DNA of 64,000 nt from positions 8,441,662 through 8,505,661 of the forward strand of contig JAJEKV010000015.1 of assembly GCA_021234155.1 (NCBI GenBank), given 5' to 3'. The translations under genes and the position numbers were made by a program. How positions within the stretch are numbered: the first letter of the stretch is position 1; each line of letters starts with the position of its first letter. Source of the stretch: Isoetes taiwanensis (taxonomy: Eukaryota > Streptophyta > Lycopodiopsida > Isoetales > Isoetaceae). The notes under the pieces are model-generated. The model was not told the DNA's origin, made no database searches, and saw only the letters and a list, made by a program, of their open reading frames with translations. Positions 24,623 to 40,105 of the stretch are shown piece after piece.

Positions 24623-25700
24623 ACCGGCGAACTAGTATATACTAGCACAAACATCAGCATTGGTCAATCCCGCCGCTGTCTTATCTGGCCATACAAGAAC
24701 CGTTAAGTCCTAGATGGTACCATCCTTTCCTGGTATACGGCTTCTATGTTATCATATAACTAACCTTTCCTTGGTATACACAGTTACACAAATCTCTCTA
24801 ACCTTTTTTTTACAACACGCCTACTTGAAAGGCCCGAGTAAAATAGGCCATTATGCCTGATTCCTAATGGACACAATTAGAGCTATAACGATATAACTCT
24901 TGTCTACAGAATATAAATAGACCCTATTCAATGAACAATATACATTAGTCCACTGTTCTGAAACGCTACAGCAGTTAGCACACATGCAACCTGGCACAAG
25001 CAAGATACTTTCAATTAGAGTTCAGAAAGAACTTCCCATACATGAGCATTTGGAACTCCAAATATTTCTGCTGTATAATTAATTCAGAATATAACATACA
25101 GACTATAACATACAAGGTAAATTCTGCCAATGTACGAACATATCACTTTTTCTAATTCCAAATATTACATCACACGGATGATTATCTATTCATGTAGTTT
25201 CCATCAAGCCATACCACATAAATCATACCACTGCTATGCCTTACTCATAGTTCATAATCTGTATAAGTCTAAGACTTTTTTTAAAAAAAACACAGCTTAG
25301 AAAAACGCCAAGATGTTTCCTTAATGCCAAGCATAGCAATAATATCCAAGTCTTTCAAATTTCAAAATAACATCGAACTATAGTGCATTTCACGCACGGC
25401 CGACAAGAGTCCAAGGCCAAAGTGTAACCTTTGGATAATCGCTTAGACCGTTCACGAACATATCAGAAAACATGCTTATAAAATGGCCAGTGTTTGTTAC
25501 TAGCATAAATTACCTATTTTCCTGTATGCAACTGCCAAAGCCACTTGTAACAGCAAAACAATACCATGGAGCAGATTACCTTTGCATCGTATTAAAGAGT
25601 AGAGTTACAGCATGTAAACCAGCTTCAAATTCCAAAAGGAACTAGCAATCTTATTTTTGGAGTCATTTCTTCAACCATAGTTATACTTTAATCCCGCTTG
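24594..25700 (-). repeat. Right arm of the ~1.1-kb inverted repeat
   Basis: Reverse complement of 21,545-22,679. Shared landmarks include the 'ACAAGCAAGATACTTTCAAT' block, the AAAAAAACACAGCTTAG run and, at its inner edge, ACTAGTATATACTAGCAC. Apart from a few clusters of changes (for example 25,355-25,450) the arms are nearly identical, implying a recent inverted duplication or ongoing conversion. Confidence 0.85.
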
Positions 25701-25708
25701 GCTCGGTT

Positions 25709-28700
25709 TTTTTTTTTTTTTTTTTTTTTTTGAAGGAACTTTATTTACCAACTAAAAACCAGAGCAACATAAAATGCAAAGACAGGATTATAACCCTAGT
25801 GGACAAACCGATCCAACCCGAGCACAACCACCGCCTATGCAAAAAGAATGAATCAAGGTAAGTATGCCGATCAATCATTTTCTTCTCTTGATCAAGAGAA
25901 GAACAATTGTAAGCCATAACAATTTTATTTTGCCTCACTGAAGAACAATCTCATCTAGTGATCACGCTCTTAAAGATAAACAACCTCCTTCTCTTCCATT
26001 GACCATAAAAGCCCACATGCGAGAGTTTCCAGAGTTTGGGCCAAGCATCGATAGCCGGGCTAGATCTAGACGTGCCAAATAGGGTCAACAACCAAGACCA
26101 TGCTGCCAAGCCGCCACACAAGAAAAAAACAATGCTCAATACTCTCAACCCTTTGCTTTGGCATAAAGGACAGAGCTCAAAATCCGATTATCCATTTTAT
26201 GGACTAACACGGTGACTCGAGGCATCTATGAATCACTTGCCACCACGTAACTACTACTTTGGGGTGAAGCGCCTTATCCCATATACCCATATCCAACACT
26301 TTTCCATTGTGGGTGAGGGACCTCAAGATGCCACCTATTAGATGGAGGGGGGTTTGAGAATGCACAAGCAATTTATACACTGAAGACACAAACAGCCCGG
26401 TGGATATCCTGATGGCAACCCCATATGACTACCTCAATCGTGGACTAGAATCCGTGGCAACAATGCGAAGAATATGATTCCAGTTACTCTTTGTCCCATC
26501 GTACAAAACAAGAACTTTTGTTCTAAATGCTTCCCATGACATGAGATGACCGGACTCATGCCAAGTCACAATAGTCTTCCATACCGGTACTACCCATCGT
26601 CGTTGAGTCTTTGGATGAACAACCACACTTAGAGGCACATTCTCTCGGAGTGTCCCGCATCCGGAATCCACCAAAGATGAGGCGGACAACCGAAGACATG
26701 CCTCGAGTTAATATGGAAAAGAGACTGACAAAGCTCCTGTGCAAAGAAGCAACCCCTTCCGAAAGGGAGAAGCATTAGGATACCTGGATGCATATGATAA
26801 AAGCAGATTAAGGAAGGAGGGCTTAATGGTGGCCTTTATGAAATGGGAGACAATGTGAATCATTTGCACCAACAACTTTAGGCCGAGAATCATCCTTACC
26901 AATGAAAATCCTCCAAATGAACTTTGATATCATCGCCTTGCTTTGGAGGTGAAAATCCAACATACCAAGACCACCAACCGCCTTAGGTCTAATGCATTTC
27001 GCCCAAGCCACCTTGACCACCGCTCCTAACTCATTTCCACCCCCAATAAAAATTTCGGCGATCGCTGCAATCTCCTCCATCTTACAACTGCTAGCTAATA
27101 GAAGCCCGACGCCATGTAGACATGAGTATTACTAAGAACACATTTAGCCACAATGATTCTACCGCATGGACACTTTAGTATTCCACCAAAACAAGTGCTT
27201 TTGCAACCCACTAATGATTTCATCCCAAACATCTAAGCGAGACGTGAATTCAACCGGGATACCAAGCAACTTTGTGGTATTGCCATGCGGAAAGAATCTT
27301 CCATGGATAGTCCAAAATACAGGGGGGGTGGGACTGTCCAACGTCCACAAAGCTGTACATTTTGCCACCCTACAAGAACTCGATGCTAAGGAGAATGTGT
27401 CCTAATAATAGCTTAGCATTACGAAGATTCTCGACCTGCAATTAGGAACAAAAAGTATCATCGGCATATTGGTACATACCTCTTGAGAACCATCGCCCAT
27501 TGGGAGGCCTTGAATAATGCCATCTTGGGTAGCCACCGGAGAAGAGCCGGGATAATACTTACGCCACAATTGTGAAAAAAGCAAGGGTCGCGACCATCAT
27601 GTAAAAGGCGTGAGCCATTGTTTCCGCTTCGAATCCTTGCACCGCCGGATCAAGAACCACTTCTATCTCTTTCCAACTTCGACCATATTGAAGTCGCCAA
27701 CGAGCAACCATGCAACATTCGCCTAAGTCGGAGAACTTTACTCCTCGAGTTGCCCACAAAGCACCATGTTGACGGGTCTATTATGAGCATATACATTTAT
27801 CAAACCCCATTCTTGGCCCTTATCTTTCCATTTGATTATTATCCAATCCCGAACCTATCTGTTTGAGTAAAAGTGACATCCACGGGCGACTTCCATGCAA
27901 GTAAGCACATCGGACTTAGATGCATCATAAAGTAACACCAAGACATTATAATCCCCGTCCAAATACATTAGCTACTTTATGTACATCACCCACTATGGCA
28001 TTTATGCTCTTGAGGCAACAAAAGGTCGTAGAAAACTTAGGCAGGTAAAGAGACAACCTCCTTCTTTACTTGGGAAGAAGCCACTCCACATTCCAAGACA
28101 ACAGTTCATGTGGCCAAAATATTATGTTCCACCTCCATACCAATAGAGCCAGCCTCAACCATGTCCATCTCGCATGGTTCTCAAGGGAGGTCAGCCCACC
28201 TCGCCACGAAATTGGCAAGGGGAGCCTCCTCTGCTCCACCCTTCCATTGTTTTGTTCAGCACTTGGTGAGGGAGAGCCTCCTCTGCTCGCTCCCCCATTA
28301 TTTTTTGTTGGGTAACGGCAGGGAGAGCCTCTTCTCTCTCCCACCCTTCCATGCAAATTATCGGAATCGCTCATGACATGAGACACATGTTGACTAGCCT
28401 TATTGCATGCGGCTCTTTTCCAATTAACATTTGTCCATCCCTCTTGAGCATTTTCATGATGCTCTTGAACATTTTCATGCCGCTCTTGCGGTTCCCGGAT
28501 CTTAACTTAGCCCTAGCATCCTCTTCAAAGCGGGAGTATGCACAACCTACGTGGGATAGTGGTTTTAGCGGCAGATGGAGTAGCAACAACAGTGTAGCGT
28601 ATGATGTGTGAAGGGACAACAGAGGGTAAAGGGGACACAATGCAGGTAGGCGACCTGTGGGAGGAAGAAGGGACCATTCGCGGGGCGATCTCTCTAGCAC

Positions 28701-29760
28701 CTAAAATTTTGCAAATAAAGCAAGTTGAGGAAATAAATCGCCAGGTCGAGGGCCATTGAGCAACCGCAAAGCATACTTGGAAAGATAGTGCCACTTTTCA
28801 CAACCACCTACGGTCGGGAAGACCGTGACCGAAGGAAGAGAAACACAAATTTTAGCACCATCAACAATAGAATGGGCGGATGAGTACCCGGACCATTAGC
28901 AATAATCGATAAGAAACTTCAGGCACCAAGAGATCGGGAGGAAGATTAGGAATAGAAAACCAACATGGCATCCTAAGAGCGTGAGTCGCATCAGAGAAAA
29001 TCCCGGTGAGTAAGGCTGGTACAAAATATAATCACTCCACATTGGGTCCACACCCGCGTTACACCAATTGCTCCGCGACCCACGGCATCATAAAAAGCGA
29101 TCAAAAAGAACTTCTTATCCAAAGATCTTTAAAGTGCACGATAAGGTGGGGATAAGGTGGCAACCCTAATCTCCAGATGATGACGGCCAACCAATAGCCA
29201 AGCTTCCCTCGTCCAAGAAATGCTCCAAGATATTGACCAACCACACTAAACGACAACAAGTTACTAATACACTTCTTGTAAGCCATGATCAATCTCAACC
29301 ACATTGTACCCGGGCGGCAGAAGAGTATTCTTACACATTTCAAATGATAGAAAACTTCACCGTAGGTAATCAAGTCCAACCGGAGTCTCCTTTGCTCGCG
29401 AACTCACCCAAAAGATTACCGAGATCTCCTTTATTATCCCGAATCACCACATCAATAGTCTGTAGCAATACGCACGCCAGCAGGCGTAGTTGATGACAAG
29501 TCCTTCTTGATCCAATCACTAAAAGCGCCCTCGCTAGCATTTACTCCGTTGAGGACCTCCAAGGAAGTGAACGGACCGATCTTTGTTAGAATTGGCACCA
29601 CCGGGCACCGAGGCACCATCCACGAGGCATTACGCTATTCAAAGCACTTGTACTCTTTGGCGCACACGAGGGCGCCAAAGCGAGAAAATCACCGCCTTGA
29701 AAGACATTCTCACTATAAGCCGAGGGGGTGCTTGGGATTTTGACCTTGTTTCTGCTTTTT
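25709..29760 (-). mobile_element. L1-type LINE, minus strand, longer but degenerate copy
   Basis: Reading on the minus strand from about 29,760 to the poly(T) at 25,709-25,733 (its poly(A) tail). There is a possible ORF1 remnant with a DUF4283-like stretch (about 29,040-29,200, ...YPHLIVHFKDLW) and a disordered segment (28,060-28,390). An endonuclease fragment with WLLVGDFNMVE follows (GDFN at 27,687-27,698), then the RT box QYADDT (27,454-27,471) and a zf-RVT remnant near 26,100-26,190. The endonuclease and the YADD box lie only about 230 bp apart, so most of the RT fingers are deleted. All frames are broken. The 5' limit is approximate; a polypyrimidine run at 29,836-29,870 lies just outside. 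Confidence 0.7.
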
Positions 29761-30808
29761 CGTCGCGAGTGCGACACGCGTGAGTGTCTCGCATACGCGC
29801 GTGTGTGGGTTTGTGGATGTGTGCGTGCATTTTTCCTTTTTCTTTTTTCTTTCTTTTTTTTTTTTTTTGGGGGGGGTATAGATTTGTAAAACGAATGTCT
29901 ACATAAAGAATAAAAAGAGATTTTAAGACGCAGAGAATTGGACTAAAAAGTATAACCGTGGCCAAGCGTCACAAGTGTAAATCGAAACCCCAAATCCATC
30001 AGACAATGTTGCAATGTCTAACCTGAACATGTGTGGTTGCCAAGGACCTTTGATACGGTCTAGCAAGTCCCACCCAAGTAAGTAAGTTACCTTACCATAG
30101 GATGTGGATGCAAGACCTTTGCATCTTCTCTATCGAAATGAGATCTCTTACAGATTTCCTCTAAGAAACCGAAGACCGTGAATGGGGGATGACATGTCGC
30201 AATTAACGGTGGGGATCGTACTGACGTGAGAAAAGGCGAGCAGAATAGGGTGAGTCGAGATGATAGTCTATTTTGCTACACCCATCTTTGGAATTTTATT
30301 TAACGCTGGAAGGGTTAACATTCGATAGCTTCGAAGCCTTCTTGCCTTGAAGGTTAGTAGTTTAACTTATTGTGTCGATTTTGTTTGTAGGCATACGTGC
30401 ATCAGTTAATTTTGAAGGTCCTTTTTGCCAGTTCGTGGCAATGCATAATGCTACATCTGTTTCTTCAGGGAAGTCATCCCTAATCCTTTCATACATTACC
30501 TTCCATCCTCCTGCTGCCTGGTTGAATGTAATCGGAACCCAGTTAAATGCGATAATCAATTCTTATTTCTGTGTTCCTTTTGTTGCCAAGTAGGCTTATA
30601 AAAATTGATCACTATATATATGCTACAGTGCATAAATGCAGAAGAAGAAGAAAAAAAAAAAAAATCTGTGTGTGCATGCCTTTTGAAGCAGTAGCTACAT
30701 TGAAGATGTAAACTAGGCAGGAGCAAAATCTTTGATTTACCTGAGCAGTGGCAAATCAATGGATGCATTGAATTTTTTGTTGTTCTCATACACTTGTTGC
30801 ACAGGGAG
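29761..30808. other. Region upstream of RRP43
   Basis: Contains a T-rich run (29,836-29,870) and about 700 bp without a recognised gene. 30,362-30,593 is open on both strands; on the plus strand it is preceded by a good splice acceptor (GATTTTGTTTGTAG). It could be an untranslated or unrecognised exon. Just before the RRP43 ATG there is a pyrimidine-rich stretch ending CACAG (30,804), compatible with an intron in the 5' leader. Confidence 0.4.
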
Positions 30809-31753
30809 ATGGAGATGGAATCGGATACGCAGGTGGAGGTGGAAGCTTTCAGGCGCCTCTATCCTACCCAGTACTATGAACGGTATGTGAGTGCCTCGGT
30901 CCGCCCAGATGCTCGTCTTCTGGGTCAATCTCGTGACACAAATATTGACCTGGGTACAATTCCTACTGCCGAAGGATCAGCATTGGTTAAACTCGGAAAC
31001 ACAACCATGTTGGCTGCAGTTAAGTTGGAGGTTATGGTTCCTGGTACAGATGCTCCTTCACAGGGGTCTATAGCTGTGGACTTTCAAATGCCTCCTATTT
31101 GCTCAGCTCATGTTAGACCAGGGAAGCCCATGGAGATAGCCAGTGTAATTACTGAGCAGCTCTCAAATGCATTAAGAAGTTCAAGCTACATTGATTTGAG
31201 TGAGCTTTCAATAGTGCCTGCCAAAGCAGCATGGATAGCATATTTGGATGTTTACTGCCTAGATGCTGATGGCTCATTGTTTGATGCTGCGTTGTTGGCT
31301 TGTGTTGCCTGCCTAGCACATTTGCAGATTCCAGCAGTTAATGTTACTGAAGATGGAAAGGTCATTCTTGCAATCGCATCAAATGGAAAGAAAATCTATG
31401 ATAGGGATAGCTCAGAAATGGATGAGGCTCAGGTGAAGGCAAAGCAAAGTAGATACCTGACACGGGGTCCAGTGCCCTATTCTCTCACATGTGCTTTATA
31501 TAAGCAATACATAGTGGCAGATCCATCAGCAGAAGAGGAAACTATTATGCAAACCACATTAACAGTAGTTCTTGACGATTCTGGAAAGCTGATTTCGTTG
31601 TTTAAGCCTGGAGGCCCGACGGCTGCTTCGACATCTACCATCCAGGAATGCATAAGACTTGCCATGAGGAGGGTTAAGGACCTTGGTTCTGCACTTAAGA
31701 TTGCAATAGAGAAATCTATGGAGGAGGCCACGTATGACGCTGAGGACAAATGA
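30809..31753 (+). CDS. RRP43: Exosome complex component RRP43 (EXOSC8-like)
   Basis: Non-catalytic RNase PH-fold subunit of the nine-subunit RNA exosome ring, which guides RNA to the 3'-5' nucleases in nucleus and cytoplasm. The 314-codon frame starts MEMESDTQVEVEAFRRLYP at 30,809 and is uninterrupted to TGA at 31,751-31,753; a Met two codons later is an alternative start. The RNase PH domain includes RPDARLLGQSRDTNIDLGTI and LVKLGNTTMLAAVKLEV (first half), then the second subdomain with LTVVLDDSGKLISLFKPGG and a C-terminal helix. Length is close to the usual ~300 residues. A splice acceptor (CACAG) four bases before the ATG suggests a leader intron. Absence of introns in the coding part is direct observation; whether that is usual for this lineage is not known to me. 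Confidence 0.9.
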   Translation: MEMESDTQVEVEAFRRLYPTQYYERYVSASVRPDARLLGQSRDTNIDLGTIPTAEGSALVKLGNTTMLAAVKLEVMVPGTDAPSQGSIAVDFQMPPICSAHVRPGKPMEIASVITEQLSNALRSSSYIDLSELSIVPAKAAWIAYLDVYCLDADGSLFDAALLACVACLAHLQIPAVNVTEDGKVILAIASNGKKIYDRDSSEMDEAQVKAKQSRYLTRGPVPYSLTCALYKQYIVADPSAEEETIMQTTLTVVLDDSGKLISLFKPGGPTAASTSTIQECIRLAMRRVKDLGSALKIAIEKSMEEATYDAEDK

Positions 31754-33691
31754 TCCATACATTAAATACAACAAGGGCTGTGCTTGGAAGATATGAATGG
31801 AAAGAATATTTAGGACTAAGTGAATCATTGAAAATGAGTTGGTTGCTAGTGCTTTATTCTGTGGAACTGTTCAGAATTCAAAACATTGTGGTTATTATTG
31901 CAGCTACAGAAGGTTTAGGTGAACTGGTATGATCTTAGGTATGCCTAGGCAGGAGTACTACATATGCCTGGGCAGGAAGAGTACGTTAAGAAAAATGGGC
32001 ACTTCATTCTTACCAACCATCATTTCACAGACCAAGTTTTGCTTAAGTGTTTTCTGCAATAGACCCATCATAGCCTCCTCTCAAACTTGCAGCTACAATT
32101 CATTTCTTAGAGAACACGTCCAATGTTTCTTGCCCTAGAAAGCTTTCCCTGATTTTTGTTGTTTTCTTGGTCATTTTTGTTTGTATACTGACGCCATTTC
32201 AGTTTGGCATATTGTATATTTCATGGAGCTTATTTTCGTAATGAGCATCAAACACGGCTTATTATTACATGCGTTACCACTCTAAATTCTGAATGCTAGT
32301 TTAATGGCTTGGTCATGATAAATGATTACACATTTGAGTGTCTGCATAATTCATGTGTTTACTCTCGATAGGCTTCTATGGTTAGTGACAATAGGTGCGG
32401 CTATTCGTCCTAAGATAATGCAGATCAATCTAGGCTTCTATGGTTAGTGACAATAGGTGCAGCTATTCAGTCTTAAGATAATAGAGATCCCTTTGTTATA
32501 TCAAACAGTAAAAGGACTTTTGTTGAAATTACCATGAAATTAGACATTTTTTTAATCATATATAAAATTAATACTACTATGGCATGCAAGTAATTTCATC
32601 AAAAAGTCCATTTCACATAATACAAGCAAAACATGTCACAAGCAAAATACAAGATTGGTTGTTTAGAGAATAATATATTTGTTTTTATCAAGATTTGTGC
32701 CTACATAATCTAGCATATATATCTGCCAAAAGGGTTTGATGGCCACTCCTTGAATAGTCTCATCCAATGGCCACCTATTAGCAGGTCCTCCTCACAAGAT
32801 CAGGTACCCTGGCTGCTACAAAAACAGATCCTGCAACCTAACAGCTTTTTATTTGAAACATGAGAGCAACAGTATGTGCAGCTCTAATTTCAGGTAACAA
32901 ACATCAACATCCATTTATATTCTGCACCTTGGTATTGGAAACCAGGAAACCTGAACATGTCTATCGAATATAAATGCCGCATTGAATGAGTACATCTACA
33001 TCCATGCCATCCATCTATTCATGTCATCCAAGATTTCCGATCTGCATTCACATGAGTGACCCAATTCACTAGGCAACATTAGCACGGATGTCTAAAAGCT
33101 ACGAATAAATGGGAAAAATTAGAGGCACTCTTGCTTTTGGCTACAAGTTTACGATATGACAATTTCAGCATTGACTAGTCTATAAAGGAAATGCTATAGA
33201 AATTTTTCCTTGCCTTGAAAATGCTTGTGCACGATGAACGCGCTTAAATTACGAGTCCTATTTAGGTTGCACGCAAATATTGGAAAGGGATGCTAGTTTC
33301 ATTGCCCACTATAAACACTATTGGACCAACAAGGATGCAAAGCAAATAGCTTTGCTTCTTTATTTCTTATGACTAGTGAGAGACAAAACAACCCGATATC
33401 ACCAGCCACCTTGCATGTCCAAAGGGCTGGTCCCGTCCTGGTTATAAATAGGTCTAAGAGGTTCAATAAATTGGCATCAAATCCATGAAGCAAGACAGTA
33501 GACAGTTTGCTTAAATATTTCTTTCCATATAGATGAAAACCATTTCTTAAATGAACAAAGTGAAAGACGTCTCTGCACACTTGGCCATTATGTGGCTTTA
33601 GTTGTATCATATCATTCTCGCATGAGTACTTTACAAGGATTGAATCGTGATTTTGTACACAAAATTGAGATTGTAAAAAGAATAATAATAA
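31754..33691. other. Intergenic region between convergent RRP43 and NTRC
   Basis: About 1.9 kb between two stop codons facing each other, so it holds both 3' untranslated regions and terminators. It contains the 62-bp tandem duplication at 32,371-32,493. No protein domain was recognised; the minus-strand frame at 33,299-33,610 has no support. Confidence 0.55.
32371..32493. repeat. 62-bp tandem duplication
   Basis: AGGCTTCTATGGTTAGTGAC followed by AATAGGTGC and a CTAAGATAAT block occurs twice in direct contact (about 32,371-32,432 and 32,433-32,493), with a handful of differences. Confidence 0.85.
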
Positions 33692-38107
<4,416 letters not shown>

Positions 38108-38988
38108 GGATCAACCGCTTCCTCTGCTCTATCACAAAGCCAAGGCTTCACAGATTGGATTATTCAGCTTCGAACTTTTCATTTGTCCACGTGTCAAGCT
38201 CAGCCCACCTTGTTAATCCTGAGGCCCACAAATCTCCACGTCGGATTATACTTCTCTATTATCAGCATATTTCCTTGGGCTTTTCCTCATCTCATCATCT
38301 CTTTTTTTTTCCTTTTTTTTTTTTTTCCTCTCATTTTATTTTCTCGAATTTTTCAGAATGAACCCTAGCAAAGGAAATGATCTTTCGAAAACATGTATGG
38401 CGAATTTTAGCCAATGCATCTTCTCATGTTATAACAGACAGAATGTGTCAAGAAGACATAGAAAGGGGATATATAAGTTATATAATTCTCCTTAACCCCA
38501 CATACAGAATATACAACTTATGTGGCTACATTTTGAACCGTGCAATAAACATATGTTTCCAATCTAAATACGCAAAATGCATTGACAAAAACATTTCAAC
38601 TGTTGAACATCATGTCACGGGCAAAGAAAGCAATGAAATAATAAAGTGTTAGTGGCATCTAGCATTTTATTTATTTCTCAAACTAATTAAAGTTCTTTCC
38701 CTACAAAAAATGTAAGGTGACTGTGTGTGAGGGTAGGGGTTGTCTCTAAAACATCACCACAAATTTGCCATTTTTCCATTGAGGTCCAGGAACTTGAAGA
38801 TGTCATTTACTAAGTGGAGGGAGAATCTTATCTTTAAAAAAGTAGCTTATACATTGAGGACAATAGGCACGCTGGCTCTATCCCCTCATGGCATACCATA
38901 TAAGCATATCATCGTGTTGCATGTTTTAAACCACAACATTCCACAATTGATTAGCTAATGTGATGCGTATGCTTATGAAAAATACGTA

Positions 38989-40105
38989 ATAAAAAACATT
39001 TCACATTTTTGGACTTTCAAACTGCTCTGATAATGTTTATAGAAAAAATAAAATATGGGAAAGAACTTAATAGATGAAGCTTAGAAATGTTGTTCAAAGA
39101 TTATATGAAAAAGTTTAGAAAAAATAAAATATGGGAAAGAACTTAATAGATGATGTTGATGTACATATTGAGCTTAGAAATGTTGTTCAAAGATTATATG
39201 AAAAAGTTACTAGTTGAGTTTTTCCATCCACGACGACACGATGAGAAAGTAGTGAGCAATGTCAAGAATAGGGTTGTCGTTCGATGAAAAATAGGTAAAT
39301 AAAACCATTTCACATATATGGACTTTGAAACTACTTTGATAATGTTAATAGAGGAAGCAAAAGTATGGGAAAGAACTTAATGGATGATGTAGATGTACCT
39401 ATTGAGCTTAAAAATTTTGTATATAGAATGGAGGTTGGGACTCCATTCCAGTTTTGACGGTGGGTCCCGCGACCGGCGTGGCCGAGGAGCGTCACCAGAA
39501 ACCGAATGGAGGACCAACCTCCATTCCCCTACAAAATGGAAATAGGGGAGGAAAGATTTACAGAGCTGGTGCAACTCGAAGAAGGAAAAGAGAGAGAGAT
39601 TTGCAAAAAGAAAAGGATTTACAGAGATTTTTGTTGCAGATCTTCTATCCTTGCTGCCGGCAACTACAGACATGCCATTGCAAAACGAAAAAGCTTGAAA
39701 AAGCTTGAAGAAGCTCGCGACTTGGCGTAACCCGTGACTCAAAAATCAGATGAAGAAGCCGCATGAAGGATCTCGCGGCGAAGAATCAGATGAAGAAGTC
39801 GCATGAAGGATCTCGCGGCGAAAAGGAGCTCCACAAACCCTAAAAAATGGAGGAACTTGCGCGCCACGGCCACGCGAATCGGGCAAACCCTACTTCCATT
39901 CCAGATATTTGCCGACGCCACGTGTCGTTATAAGAGTGGTCGCCCGGAGAATAATGACGACCCTATTTCCATTTTGTTCAAAGATTTTATGAAAAAGTTA
40001 CTAGTTAAGTTTTTCCATCCACGACAACATGATGAGAAAGTAGTGAGCGATGTCAAGAACAAGGTTGTCCTTCTCTTCAACATCCTTATTGATGAAATGT
40101 GACGG
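38989..40105. repeat. Array of diverged local repeats
   Basis: A block containing ATATGGGAAAGAACTTAATA, GAGCTTAGAAATGTTGTTCA and AAAGATTATATGAAAAAGTT is seen in three partial copies: about 38,989-39,116, 39,117-39,290 and 39,297-40,105. The third is split by the insertion at 39,421-39,967. The shared 3' part (TTTTTCCATCCACGAC ... AAAGTAGTGAGC) could be a decayed coding remnant, but no domain is recognisable. Confidence 0.7.
39421..39967. mobile_element. ~540-bp insertion with a candidate 7-bp target duplication
   Basis: Compared with the unbroken repeat at 39,170-39,210, the third repeat copy is interrupted between GAGCTTAAAA and GTTCAAAG. ATTTTGT occurs at both edges. The insert is GC-richer than its surroundings and has an internal inverted motif (GAATGGAGGTTGG near 39,427 against CCAACCTCCATTC near 39,512). 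Terminal inverted repeats are not convincing, so the class is unknown. Confidence 0.45.

Noticed and set aside
33299-33610. Minus-strand frame downstream of NTRC
   Set aside because: The NTRC stop is at 33,692 and this frame has no splice link, domain or coding-like composition.
39000-40100. CRISPR-like array
   Set aside because: Units are long (over 120 bp), few and diverged; this is a plant nuclear region with tandem duplications.
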